Part shown: positions 1-9,400 of the stretch, in pieces
Layout of the letters: every line of letters starts with the position of its first letter
Numbering within the stretch: the first letter of the stretch is position 1
Assembly: GCF_004134945.1 (NCBI RefSeq)
Contig: NZ_SBAP01000018.1
Location: forward strand, 1 to 57,164
Length of the DNA: 57,164 nucleotides
Reading direction: 5' to 3'
Source of the DNA: Fusobacterium_C necrophorum_A
GTDB taxonomy: Bacteria; Fusobacteriota; Fusobacteriia; Fusobacteriales; Fusobacteriaceae
The notes under the pieces: model-generated
Seen by the model: the letters and a program-made list of their open reading frames with translations, nothing else
Told to the model about the DNA's origin: nothing
Databases searched by the model: none
Program-made: the position numbers and the translations under genes

Positions 1-83
1 CATATTTTATTCTTCATCAACACGATTTGACAAAGAACCTTTAAAATTTCATATTCCAGTTTTCATCAACACCATTTGGCAAA
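1..83. repeat. Imperfect tandem direct repeat, period 49 bp
   Basis: Two copies begin at 1 and 50. Each starts CATATT, has six variable bases, then a 22-base core (13-34 and 62-83) that differs at only two positions. After the core the copies diverge. A period of 49 is not a multiple of three, so the repeat is unlikely to be coding, and it is too short for a normal CRISPR repeat-spacer unit. The array may continue left of the window. It lies just beyond the 3' end of the galactose operon. Function unknown. Confidence 0.6.
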
Positions 84-111
84 AACCGAATCTTTTTACA
101 ATTTTTATTGA

Positions 112-396
112 TTATAAAATATATCCTCTTCTTCTCAAAATATTTTCCGAATAAGAATCTGCCGGTTTATAGCCGTCTCGCAGTAAATTCTTCGTATAGA
201 TACTGTTATATAAAAAACTCAAAATCAGTTGTGCTACACATAGGGTACAGATATTCAAGATTAGCATAACAATAAACCACATTGCATCTCCACGAAATAA
301 GGGAACAAAAAAACCGAAGAAAAAGGTTGTCCACGAGAAACCGACACAAGATTTTTTTAACGCCCCGTTTTTTTCCAATTGAATTACTTTTGCCAT
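112..396 (-). CDS. Small DUF2628-like membrane protein
   Basis: A 94-residue protein with a short charged N-terminus (about 1-16), then an aromatic, hydrophobic stretch of about 18-60 that can form two membrane segments. The tail is basic and tyrosine-containing. The composition and layout resemble the DUF2628/HrgC-like family of small inner-membrane proteins, whose function is unknown. I chose the ATG at 396 because AAGGAGG lies at a good distance upstream; the longer reading frame to 435 would run into the galE stop and has no ribosome site. It is the last gene of the galK-galT-galE run, 22 bases after galE, so it is probably cotranscribed, but nothing ties it to sugar metabolism. Family assignment is moderate. 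Confidence 0.6.
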   Translation of the reverse strand: MAKVIQLEKNGALKKSCVGFSWTTFFFGFFVPLFRGDAMWFIVMLILNICTLCVAQLILSFLYNSIYTKNLLRDGYKPADSYSENILRRRGYIL

Positions 397-418
397 AGAA
401 TTCCTCCTTTTTTCTATT

Positions 419-1408
419 TTAATCCTCATACCCATTCGGATGAGTTTTATGCCACTTCCATGCTGTTTCTATTATTTTTTCCAAACTGTTATATTTTGGT
501 ATCCAATGCAATTCATGAATTGCCTTTTCGGAAGAAGCTACTAATTTTGCAGGATCTCCGGCTCTTCTTGGAGAAACTTCTGCAGGAATCGGATGTCCTG
601 TTACTTTTCTGCAAACATCTATCACTTCTTTTACGGAAAATCCTTCTCCATTTCCTAAATTGAAAATCGTGCTTTCTCCTCCTCTTCGTAATCGATTGAA
701 AGCCAAAATATGAGCATCTGCCAAATCCATGACATGAATATAATCTCGAATACAAGTTCCGTCTTGTGTCGGATAGTCATCTCCGTAAATTCCAATTTTT
801 TCCCGTTCTCCTGCAGCAACCTGTAAGACAATCGGAATTAAATGAGTTTCCGTCGTATGAGCTTCTCCGATTTCTCCACTTTCATGAGCTCCTGCCACAT
901 TAAAATATCGTAGAACGGTATATTTCATTCCGTAAGCTTTATCGCACCATTTTAACATTTTCTCCACACATAATTTACTTTCCCCATAAGGATTGGTCGG
1001 AAAGGTAGTGTCCGTTTCTAAAATAGGAATATTTTCAGGCTCTCCATAGGTAGCCGCTGTAGAAGAAAATACAATGTTATTCACCTTATATTTTTGCATA
1101 GCTTTTAATAAGCATAAAGTTCCGTACACATTATTATCAAAATATTTCAAAGGTTCCTCTACACTTTCTCCTACCAAAGAAAACGCTGCAAAATCAATCA
1201 CTCCATCAATACTATGCCTTTCGAAAGCATGATGTAGAAACGCTTCATCTCGTAAATCTCCGAGCAACAATTCCGCCCTCTCATCAACAGCATCCACATG
1301 TCCTGTCACTAAATTATCAATAACAACAACTTTTTCTCCTTGATCTAACAAGGCTCTCACTACATGACTTCCAATATATCCTGCTCCTCCGCATACCAAT
1401 ACTGCCAT
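419..1408 (-). CDS. galE: UDP-glucose 4-epimerase
   Basis: Interconverts UDP-galactose and UDP-glucose in the cytoplasm, the last step of the Leloir pathway; it also supplies UDP-galactose for surface polysaccharide. The 329-residue length is normal for the family. The N-terminal Rossmann NAD-binding glycines are G7, G10 and G13, and the short-chain dehydrogenase catalytic pair is Tyr141 and Lys145, with the serine/threonine cluster near 115-117. The ATG at 1408 follows a clear AAGGAGGG. It lies 11 bases after galT, in an operon read galK-galT-galE. No damage is visible. Confidence 0.96.
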   Translation of the reverse strand: MAVLVCGGAGYIGSHVVRALLDQGEKVVVIDNLVTGHVDAVDERAELLLGDLRDEAFLHHAFERHSIDGVIDFAAFSLVGESVEEPLKYFDNNVYGTLCLLKAMQKYKVNNIVFSSTAATYGEPENIPILETDTTFPTNPYGESKLCVEKMLKWCDKAYGMKYTVLRYFNVAGAHESGEIGEAHTTETHLIPIVLQVAAGEREKIGIYGDDYPTQDGTCIRDYIHVMDLADAHILAFNRLRRGGESTIFNLGNGEGFSVKEVIDVCRKVTGHPIPAEVSPRRAGDPAKLVASSEKAIHELHWIPKYNSLEKIIETAWKWHKTHPNGYED

Positions 1409-1419
1409 GGTTTCCCTCC

Positions 1420-2913
1420 TTAGTTTTCATTGACGGCTTCCACAAAACGTAACAGCCCCCGTCGTCCCTCTTCTGTTCTTTTATACACTCCTGCATCCTC
1501 TAAAACATGAGCAAATACCCTTCCCACTTCTTTTTCTAAATCAATTTCAGAGTTTGGAAAAGAAGCAATCCATGCATAATGTTTTTGAACCCTCTCATCC
1601 ATTTTTATTTTTTCCAAATACTTTTCTTCTTGCAAATATTCTCGAATAATTTCCAATTCCTCTTTCAATCTTCCCGGTAAAACAGCCAATCCCATGACTT
1701 CAATTAAACCGATATTTTCTTTTTTAATATTGTGATAAGCCTCATGAGGATGAAAAATTCCCAAAGGATGTGCTTCGCTTCTTCGATTGTTTCGAAGAAC
1801 CAAGTCCATTTCAAAAGCTTCTCCCCGTCTACGTCCGATAGGAGTTATCGTATTGTGCGGCTCCTCTCCGGTATAAGCATAAATTCCACAATTTTCATCA
1901 CTGTATTCTCTCCAAATTTTCAAGATTTTATCAGACAGATTGATAATCGCTTCTCGATTGGGAGAGGAAATTCGAAGCACAGACATAGGCCATTTTACAA
2001 TGCCCGCTTTTACTTTTTCAAAACCCTTAAAGACCACTTCTTCTTCTATTTCCGCCTTTGCCATTGGAAATTCATGATTTCCTCCCTGATAGTGATCATG
2101 GCTTAAAATAGAGCCTCCCACAATCGGTAAATCGGCATTTGAACCTAAAAAATAATGAGGAATCTGTTCCAAAAAAGCGGTGATTCTTGCAAAACTGTCT
2201 CGACTGATTTTCATGGGTCGATGTTCTCTGGAAAAAACAATGGCATGTTCATTGTAGTACACATAAGGAGAATATTGCAAATACCATTTCTCTTCTTCCA
2301 AAATAAAAGGTAAGACTCTGTGATTTTGCCTTGCCGGATGGGATCCCATTCCCGCATAGCCTACATTTTCATAACAAAGCAAACATTTCGGATAAGAAGA
2401 ACTCGGTATATTTTTTTGTCTTTCAATATCTCTCGGATCTTTTTCCGGTTTCGACAAATTGATGGTAATTTCTAAGTCTCCATATTCTGTCGGCACCTGC
2501 CAATATACATTTTTTGCAATTCTATCCATACGAATATAGTTTGTTTTTTGAGAAAACTCATAAAATTTTCGAGTTGCTACCTCCTTGCTGAATTCTGAAG
2601 TCTCTCGAAAACGATCGATGACTTGACTGGGACTTGGAGTTAATTTTCCCATAATTTTCGTATCAAACAATTCCCGGTTTCCGGCAGTATCCTCTATGAT
2701 TCCCTGTTCCACGGCATAATCACAGAGGGTATCCAAAATGCTCTGTGGATATTTGGGCATCATACAAGCCGAAATCGGCATTTCTTTCCACTCCGTCAGA
2801 TGAAATAAATCCATCAGCTCATTTCTGACCCAAATTTCATCATAATCCACAATCAGCTCATTTTCCAATCCATACTTAATCAGACGATTCAAAGTACCAT
2901 GAATTTCTGCCAT
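1420..2913 (-). CDS. galT: UDP-glucose--hexose-1-phosphate uridylyltransferase (class II)
   Basis: Transfers UMP from UDP-glucose to galactose-1-phosphate, giving UDP-galactose and glucose-1-phosphate. At 497 residues it is the long class II GalT found in Firmicutes and relatives, not the ~350-residue enterobacterial type. The nucleophile region H272-x-H274-x-Q276 is visible within a glycine-rich segment, and a Cys-x-x-Cys pair occurs near 178-181. The ATG overlaps the galK stop by one base (TAATG), a usual sign of translational coupling, with AGGTGA six bases upstream. Its glucose-1-phosphate product could be used by the phosphoglucomutase at 51018-52712. Confidence 0.95.
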   Translation of the reverse strand: MAEIHGTLNRLIKYGLENELIVDYDEIWVRNELMDLFHLTEWKEMPISACMMPKYPQSILDTLCDYAVEQGIIEDTAGNRELFDTKIMGKLTPSPSQVIDRFRETSEFSKEVATRKFYEFSQKTNYIRMDRIAKNVYWQVPTEYGDLEITINLSKPEKDPRDIERQKNIPSSSYPKCLLCYENVGYAGMGSHPARQNHRVLPFILEEEKWYLQYSPYVYYNEHAIVFSREHRPMKISRDSFARITAFLEQIPHYFLGSNADLPIVGGSILSHDHYQGGNHEFPMAKAEIEEEVVFKGFEKVKAGIVKWPMSVLRISSPNREAIINLSDKILKIWREYSDENCGIYAYTGEEPHNTITPIGRRRGEAFEMDLVLRNNRRSEAHPLGIFHPHEAYHNIKKENIGLIEVMGLAVLPGRLKEELEIIREYLQEEKYLEKIKMDERVQKHYAWIASFPNSEIDLEKEVGRVFAHVLEDAGVYKRTEEGRRGLLRFVEAVNEN

Positions 2914-4115
2914 TAAAAATCACCTAACTTTCTTGTTCCATCTCCAATCTTTGCAATATAAAAATCTGCCTGTAATCCTGTCTTAGCGGTATATTTTTTC
3001 CCCACATTCTGAATAAAATCTTCCACCTCTCGGTTTGTGACAATGCTGACAGTGCAACCCCCAAAACCTGCTCCTGTCATTCTGGATCCCAAACATCCTT
3101 TTTCTTCCCAAGCGGCTTCCACCAAACTATCCAATTCAAAACCGGTCACTTCATAATCATCCCGCAATGAAAGATGAGATTCATTCATGAGTTTTCCAAA
3201 AGCAATGACATCCTTTTGATTTAATTTTTCTACGGCTGCTTTTGTTCTTTCATTCTCCGTTACCGCATGTCTTGCTCTTTTTCGTTTTTCTTCTCCCTGA
3301 ATCAAAGCTTTTTTTTCTTCAAATTCCTTAACGGATAATTCTCCAAGATATTGAATGGAAAGTCCCGCTCTTTGTAAATCTGCCACCGCCGCCTCACAGG
3401 AAGCTCTTCTCTCATTATATTTAGAATCCGCCAAACCTCTCTTTTTATTCGTATTGGCGATGACAATCGAAGCCTCTTCCAAAACAAGAGGAACGTATTG
3501 ATAATCTAAGTTGTTACAATCCAACAGAATGGCATGATCTTTTTTTCCCATTCCAATAGCAAACTGATCCATAATTCCACAATTTACTTTATTGAAGACA
3601 TTTTCCGATCTTTGACATAATTTTACCATGGAAATTCTATCGATGTCCACTTGATACAAATCTTTCACAATCTCCGCAATTAACAATTCAATCGAAGCGG
3701 AGGAAGATAAGCCTGCCCCATTCGGAATATTTCCTTCCAATAAAATATCAAAGCCGAAAGAGGTGTTCACTCCCATATCCTGAAACATTTTGATCACTCC
3801 CTTAGGATAATTTGTCCAAGCATCCTTCTCTTCATACACAATATTTTCCAAGGAGATTTCAAACATTCCCAACTCTTTAAAATTATTGGAATACATACGA
3901 CAACATTTGTCTTTCCTTCGTTTCAAGACCGCATAAGTTCCAAAACTCAAGGCACAAGGAAAGACATATCCTCCATTATAATCCGTATGTTCTCCAATCA
4001 AATTCACTCTTCCCGGAGAAAAGTATCCTTCCCATATTTCCGATGTATCGGCAGCGAAAAGTCTTCTCGCCTCTTCACATAGCCTTTTGATGATTGCTTC
4101 TCTTTGTTCCACCAC
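2913..4115 (-). CDS. galK: Galactokinase
   Basis: Phosphorylates galactose with ATP to galactose-1-phosphate, the first committed Leloir step. This GHMP-family protein has the galactokinase signature GRVNLIGEHTDYNGG at about 35-49 and the ATP-binding glycine/serine loop GAGLSSSAS at about 133-141. A C-terminal GHMP motif rich in glycine (MTGAGFGG) is also present. I place the start at the GTG at 4115: GAGGTG at 4122-4127 lies six bases upstream, whereas the GTG at 4124 overlaps that ribosome site. The protein is then 400 residues, normal for the family. It is the first gene of the operon, behind a near-consensus promoter. Confidence 0.95.
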   Translation of the reverse strand: MVEQREAIIKRLCEEARRLFAADTSEIWEGYFSPGRVNLIGEHTDYNGGYVFPCALSFGTYAVLKRRKDKCCRMYSNNFKELGMFEISLENIVYEEKDAWTNYPKGVIKMFQDMGVNTSFGFDILLEGNIPNGAGLSSSASIELLIAEIVKDLYQVDIDRISMVKLCQRSENVFNKVNCGIMDQFAIGMGKKDHAILLDCNNLDYQYVPLVLEEASIVIANTNKKRGLADSKYNERRASCEAAVADLQRAGLSIQYLGELSVKEFEEKKALIQGEEKRKRARHAVTENERTKAAVEKLNQKDVIAFGKLMNESHLSLRDDYEVTGFELDSLVEAAWEEKGCLGSRMTGAGFGGCTVSIVTNREVEDFIQNVGKKYTAKTGLQADFYIAKIGDGTRKLGDF

Positions 4116-4147
4116 TTTCGTCACCTCATATTGATATAGTTTTCTTT

Positions 4148-4175
4148 ATTATAAATATTTTTTCCATTTTGTCAA
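4148..4175 (-). promoter_or_regulatory. Promoter of the gal operon
   Basis: On the minus strand TTGACA (4175-4170), a 16-bp spacer and TATAAT (4153-4148) lie 33 bases upstream of the galK start. Both hexamers match the sigma-70/SigA consensus exactly. No obvious repressor palindrome overlaps it, so how galactose would control it is not visible. Confidence 0.8.
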
Positions 4176-4233
4176 AAGAAAAAATCTCTTTTTTCAAACT
4201 TATTCTGATTTGTTGAATCCCTTCCCATCTATT

Positions 4234-5202
4234 TTATGTCACTTCCTTTTTCTCTTCTTTAAAAAGCTCTACTTTTTCAAATACAAACTTCTCCAGCCAA
4301 TACTCTTTTGTAAAAGAGGCATAAGAAATATGACCTCCATATTTTGGAGTTTCCAAATGAAGACAAACATTGTTCTTCACTTCTTCTCTTGGATAACAAC
4401 GCCCGCTCATCATGGGATCATCCAAAGCCGTGAGAATCAAAGTCGGATGATGAATCTTTTTTAAATGAAACAAGGAGCTGTTCTTCTCATAATACTCATA
4501 GGCATCTTTGCAGCCTGCAAGCTTGGAAGTTAAAAGATGATCAAATTCTACCAAAGTTTTCGCTTTTTTTATTTTTTCTATAGAAATTCCCATTCCTCTT
4601 AAAAGATTCGGATATATTTTTTCTTTTTTCAGGACTTTTCTCTTTAACCTCCATAAAAAATATTGTTCATACATTCGATTCCAACCTTTTGAAAATAGCA
4701 GGGAGCTCTCTTTTAAATCACAAGGGGGAGAAACTGCCACTCCCATTTTTACATTTTTCGGAATCTTCTCCTCCTTTCCCAAATAATCCAAAACTTTATT
4801 GGCTCCCAAACTGAAACCGATTAATACCACCTCCTGATATTCTGAAGTCAACTCTAGGGCAGTGGAAATTTCATCTCCTTTTCCTGCCACATAAAAAAAA
4901 GGACTTGGGTTAGGCTCCTTACTACAACTTCGATAGTTTAAGGCTAATACGTCCCAAGATCTTTCTGAAAAATAACGAGCAAACGCTTTCATATAATGAC
5001 TTTTTGAACTTCCTTCCAGACCATGACAAAGAAGAATAATTTTAGAATTTCCTCTTCGCACCCAATCAAAATCTAAAAAATCATCTTTTCCTACTAAAAC
5101 TCTCTGTCTCCTATACCGGATTTTCACTTTTCGGAATAAAGTGGGAAAACAGGTATTGATATGAGCATTTTGAAATAGAAAAGAAGGTTGGTATTCTTTC
5201 AT
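4234..5202 (-). CDS. YheT-type alpha/beta hydrolase, full-length copy
   Basis: A 322-residue alpha/beta hydrolase of the YheT/UPF0017 group, whose substrates are unknown. The N-terminal segment (about 5-25) has the Asn/His-rich lead typical of YheT proteins. The nucleophile elbow GFSLGAN puts Ser131 as the likely catalytic serine; Asp261 or Asp262 and His291 (GGH) complete the probable triad. No signal peptide is seen, so it is presumably cytoplasmic. Its ATG overlaps the stop of the upstream homologue by four bases (ATGA). It is the last gene of a run that begins with tetR and an RND pump, which suggests it is coexpressed with efflux. It resembles its neighbour along the whole catalytic domain, so the two look like a tandem duplication. 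Confidence 0.8.
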   Translation of the reverse strand: MKEYQPSFLFQNAHINTCFPTLFRKVKIRYRRQRVLVGKDDFLDFDWVRRGNSKIILLCHGLEGSSKSHYMKAFARYFSERSWDVLALNYRSCSKEPNPSPFFYVAGKGDEISTALELTSEYQEVVLIGFSLGANKVLDYLGKEEKIPKNVKMGVAVSPPCDLKESSLLFSKGWNRMYEQYFLWRLKRKVLKKEKIYPNLLRGMGISIEKIKKAKTLVEFDHLLTSKLAGCKDAYEYYEKNSSLFHLKKIHHPTLILTALDDPMMSGRCYPREEVKNNVCLHLETPKYGGHISYASFTKEYWLEKFVFEKVELFKEEKKEVT

Positions 5203-6077
5203 TCTACAGCCTCCTCCAACATAAAGTCCACAATTCTTTCTTCCAGACCGAATCTTTGATTTTTGGATTCATAGCCTAAATGTCCTCCGAATTCCGGTCT
5301 TTCAAAAAATAAATTTGAGTTCCTTCTTCCCTCCTCCGTTGGAAAACAGTTTGAAGAAACCACAATATCATCCCAAGGTAAAAGCAACAAAGTCGGTCTT
5401 GTAATCAAATGCAATCTTCCCTTCGTTGTAGTAGTCTTATAATATTCATCTATATTCGAAAATCCCTCCACTTTAATGGTAAAAGTTTCATCAAAAGCTT
5501 TTAGTCCTTTGCTTCTGAAAACTTCCTCCAAACAAACTCCCGCTTCTTCAAAAATAGTTGGATATTTTTGATTTTTTTCTCGCAGGCAGTCTTTGATTTT
5601 GTCTAAAAAATACTCCTGATATTCGCCATTGCCCAATTTCTCAAAATCGGAAATGGAAGCCCAGACATCACAGGGAGCGGAGACAGAAACAGCTCCTTTA
5701 ATCCGTTCATACTTCGGAAGCAAGTGTACCATAAAATTTAAAACAATATTTCCTCCCATGCTGAAACCGACTAAAACAATTTCAGAATACTCTTCCTCAA
5801 AGGCTTTCACTACCGTTTCCAAGTCCAAATACGTCATCATACCATACATTTTTGCTTTCCGATTGACCTCCTCGCTACAGGAACGATAATTCATCGCCAC
5901 GACATCAAATTCTCTTCTCTGAAATTCCTCTGCAGTCGATTTCATATAGGGAGCCTCCGAACTTCCTCCCAAGCCGTGACAAAGAATAGCCAAACGGCTA
6001 TTCCCTGTCAGTAAACAATCTAAATCTAAAAAATCTTCATCTTCCGTTGTAATTCTTCTTCGCTCGTACTTTACCAT
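5199..6077 (-). CDS. YheT-type alpha/beta hydrolase, short copy
   Basis: A 292-residue paralogue of the next gene downstream. The nucleophile elbow GFSMGGN gives Ser106; Asp236 or Asp237 and His266 (GGH) are the likely partners. It lacks the ~28-residue N-terminal lead present in the full-length YheT neighbour and starts directly at the first beta strands. The ATG at 6077 is the only reasonable start, so the lead appears truly absent. It lies 12 bases after the PG0541-like gene, inside the efflux run. Substrate unknown: lipid ester, acyl carrier or drug ester hydrolysis would all be possible, but the sequence does not decide. Confidence 0.8.
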   Translation of the reverse strand: MVKYERRRITTEDEDFLDLDCLLTGNSRLAILCHGLGGSSEAPYMKSTAEEFQRREFDVVAMNYRSCSEEVNRKAKMYGMMTYLDLETVVKAFEEEYSEIVLVGFSMGGNIVLNFMVHLLPKYERIKGAVSVSAPCDVWASISDFEKLGNGEYQEYFLDKIKDCLREKNQKYPTIFEEAGVCLEEVFRSKGLKAFDETFTIKVEGFSNIDEYYKTTTTKGRLHLITRPTLLLLPWDDIVVSSNCFPTEEGRRNSNLFFERPEFGGHLGYESKNQRFGLEERIVDFMLEEAVE

Positions 6078-6088
6078 TTTCTTCTTCC

Positions 6089-6472
6089 TTACTTATAATT
6101 ATGCTTTTTCTTTAATGCCTCCAATAATTCTTCTTTTACCGGAATCTCTTCCTGATAAAGACTGGAAATAATCCTTTCGACCGGAATGATTCCGACGGAC
6201 ATAATGATTCCTTCCGGCAAAGACATTCGAAATGTTTTCAAATAGGATAACATTTCTCCCAACTTCTCTTCCTCAATGACAAGAGTAAAGAAACAGTCCG
6301 TTCCCGGCCATATCTTATTATTTTTGTGTCGCAAACTCTTACTAATAACCCTTTCGGTGTGGCTTTGAACCGTATAATAATAAAAATCAATGTCTTCAAA
6401 AAAATCTTCCAATCTTCCTTTTTGTGATTCATTTACATGCACCAGAACCATTTTATAATTTTCCATTTCCAT
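6089..6472 (-). CDS. PG0541-like, PII-like protein associated with RND transporter
   Basis: A 127-residue soluble protein resembling the PG0541 family, small PII-like (ferredoxin-fold) proteins often encoded next to RND pumps. It shows alternating beta strands and helices, a central W-P-G-T-D segment and no membrane segment. The family's role is not settled; a regulatory or sensing role at the pump is inferred from gene order. I chose the ATG at 6472 because AGGAGG ends six bases upstream, whereas the GTG at 6475 is only three away. It sits 11 bases after the RND gene and 11 before the first YheT gene, so it is firmly within the operon. Confidence 0.7.
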   Translation of the reverse strand: MEMENYKMVLVHVNESQKGRLEDFFEDIDFYYYTVQSHTERVISKSLRHKNNKIWPGTDCFFTLVIEEEKLGEMLSYLKTFRMSLPEGIIMSVGIIPVERIISSLYQEEIPVKEELLEALKKKHNYK

Positions 6473-6483
6473 CACAATCCTCC

Positions 6484-9400
6484 TTATTTTGCCTTTCTAA
6501 AAAATTTAAAATGAGAAAAAAAGTGTTTCCCGAAAAGGATGAAATCGTCCATCAAGGAATATAAAATCGGAATGACCACTAAAGTCAATAAGGTAGAGAT
6601 ACTCAAACCGAAAATAACAGCCAAGGACATTCCTCGATAAATTTCAGAACCTTCTCCAAATCCCAGAGCCATTGGAATCATTCCCAAAACGGTGGTAGCC
6701 GTTGTCATTAAAATAGGTCTCAGTCTTGTAGAACCGGCTTCAATAATAGCTTGTTCTCGGCTCATTCCTCGAATCCGCATCAATTGAATAAAATCGATAA
6801 GAACTATCGCATTATTTACAACAATTCCCGCCAATAGAATAATTCCTATCATGGTCATCATGTTCATTGCCTGTCCCAAGATAAACAATCCAAGAAAAAC
6901 TCCAATCAAAGCTAAAGGAATGGAACCGATTACTACAAACGGCAGTAAGAAACTTTCAAACTGAGCGGCAATTAAAGCGTAAATCAAGAAAATAGCAATC
7001 ATCAGAGCCAAGCTCAGTTGTGACATAGCAGCATTCATATTTTCAGATTGTCCACCCCAAGCATAGCTAATGGCATCCAAACGATTAAACTTTTGGAAAG
7101 CTTTTACAAAAGCTTGTTGCAAACCTCGAGTTCCTAAGCCGTTGTCATTTGCTGAAATGGTCACACTGTAAATTCTATCTTTCTTTTCAATTGACAAAGA
7201 ACCTTCTCCATATACAATGTCTGCAACGTCTCCAACTTTGATAAACTTATTTTCTCCAATCTTAATATTTAAATTTTTCAATTGGTTGACATCTTGCCTT
7301 TGCTCTTTTGGAAGTCTTACCAACACATCTATATTTTCTGTTCCCGTTTTAATCGTAGTTGTATTTCCACGATTTCCTCCTAATATATAATAACTCAAAT
7401 TTTGTGCAATTACAACCGGATTTATTCCATAACTTCGAATTTTATCCCGATTTAAAATAAGTCTGGCTTCTTGACTTCCCGGATCCAAAGAGGATTTTAC
7501 ATCTCGAACTTTTGGATTTTTGGATACTTCCGCCTGTACCAAAGCTCCTAAAGCTTTTATTTCATCTAAATTCGCTCCCTTAATTTGAAATTCCACATCT
7601 CGTCGAATACTTCCCATTCCAAAATCTTCCTTTAAACTCACTCTCGTATCCGGAATTTTGGAAACCAAAGGTCTCATTTTCTCTATAATATCAAAGACAC
7701 TGGTGGAGCGAGTATCTTTTTTCCCGATATCCACGTTAACATTTACACTGTTGCTTCCCACGATAATAAAATATGTTTTCGTGTTAGGTTCTTCTTTGAC
7801 GAAAGCTTCGATTTGTTTGGCAATCTTATCCGATTTTTCTAAATCCAAACCGTTCGGCAATTCTGCTGTAATCGAATATCTCCCCTGATCCTGCTTCGGC
7901 ATAAAATTAAATTTTAGAAAACCGGAAATAAAGATAGAAAATGCAAATACTCCTAAAGTAATGAATATAGTTAATTTTCTATGAAAAAGAGCATAGCGGA
8001 TCAACTTCAGATATTTTTCCCTTATTTTATGAAAAATCTTTCCGTCTGAGGAAATCCGAATCTCATTGCTCATCAACTTACTTGCCAACATGGGAATAAG
8101 TGTCAAAGCTACAATCAGAGCAGCCACGTTGGAGAAAATAATCGCATAGGCCATATCTCTAAAAATTTCTCGAGCAAAACCCGGAATGAATAAAATGGGA
8201 ATAAATACCAACATAGTCGTCAAAGCGGAAGCAAAAATCGAAGCACTGACTTCCGTCGAACCGTTTTCAGATGCCTCAATGACAGGAGAATGTAAATCCG
8301 TAATATGTCGATAAATATTGTCAATGACCACCACCGAGTTATCTGTCAACATTCCGACTCCAATGGACAATCCCATTAAGGAAATTAGATTCAATGTCGT
8401 TCCCGTTGCCTTTAAAAAAGCAAAGGTGAAGATGACGGAGATAGGCAAAGCCAAAGTAATCAAGAAAGTGGCCCTCACATTTCTCAAAAAAAGAAATAAT
8501 ACAATCGTTGCCAAAATTAAACCTTGAATGGCATTGAAACTTACTCCTGAAATGGAACTTTTAATATCTATCGAGGTATCCATGATAATATTATATTTCG
8601 TTCCTTTCGGCATGATACTTTCTAATTCCTGTAAGGCGACTTTTGCTTTCTCAATTAAATCCACAGTACTTCCGTCTGTTGACTTTTGCAATAGAATCGT
8701 AATGGCTTCCTCTCCTGAAATATATCCCATATTGCTTGCATCTTCTCTTGTCAAAACTACTTTTGCAACATCTTTTAATCTCAAAACATTTCCATTGCTA
8801 TTAATAATCATATTTTCAAAATCTTCAATACTTTTCATCTCTCCCATATAACGAACTACCAATTGTTTCGTTCCCGTTCGTAAAGTTCCAATCGGTAAAA
8901 TCGTATTGGAAGAAGAAATTAAAGAATATAATTCGACAGGAGAAAGATTATAGGCTGCTAATTTTTCACTATCCACTTGAATTTGTAACTGCTTTTCCGG
9001 ATTTCCATAGACATCTACCTGTGCCGCTCCCGGTAAACTTTCAAATTTCGGTTTTAAATATTCATCTACGAAAGTCGTTAATTCTGACTTATTTGGAGCA
9101 CTCATCATCACTACCATACTCAAAGTTCCTACTCCTGCTTGAATTTTTTTCGCAACCGGATTCGTTGCATCGGCGGGTAAACTATTCAAAATCTTAGAAA
9201 CTTCTCTTTGAATCTCCGTTACTTTTTGATCTGCATCCACTCCAAAATTAAATTTTACTACAATACTGGAAGAGCCATAGGATGAAGTAGATTCAATCTT
9301 ATCTATTCCTTCCACATTCGGTAAAATAGCTTCTATTTTTTTTGTAATTTGTGTTTCCACATCTTCTGCTACCGCCCCACTCCAACTGCTTCGAATCGTA

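Noticed and set aside
1..83. CRISPR array
   Set aside because: The copies are imperfect, the period is 49 bases, only two units are visible, and there is no leader or cas gene.
4176..4233. Terminator between the YheT gene and galK
   Set aside because: Only a weak AAAAGA/TCTTTT pairing is visible, without a stable GC stem.
8318..8851. Two plus-strand open frames inside the RND pump gene
   Set aside because: They are antisense shadows with no start signals or recognisable product.
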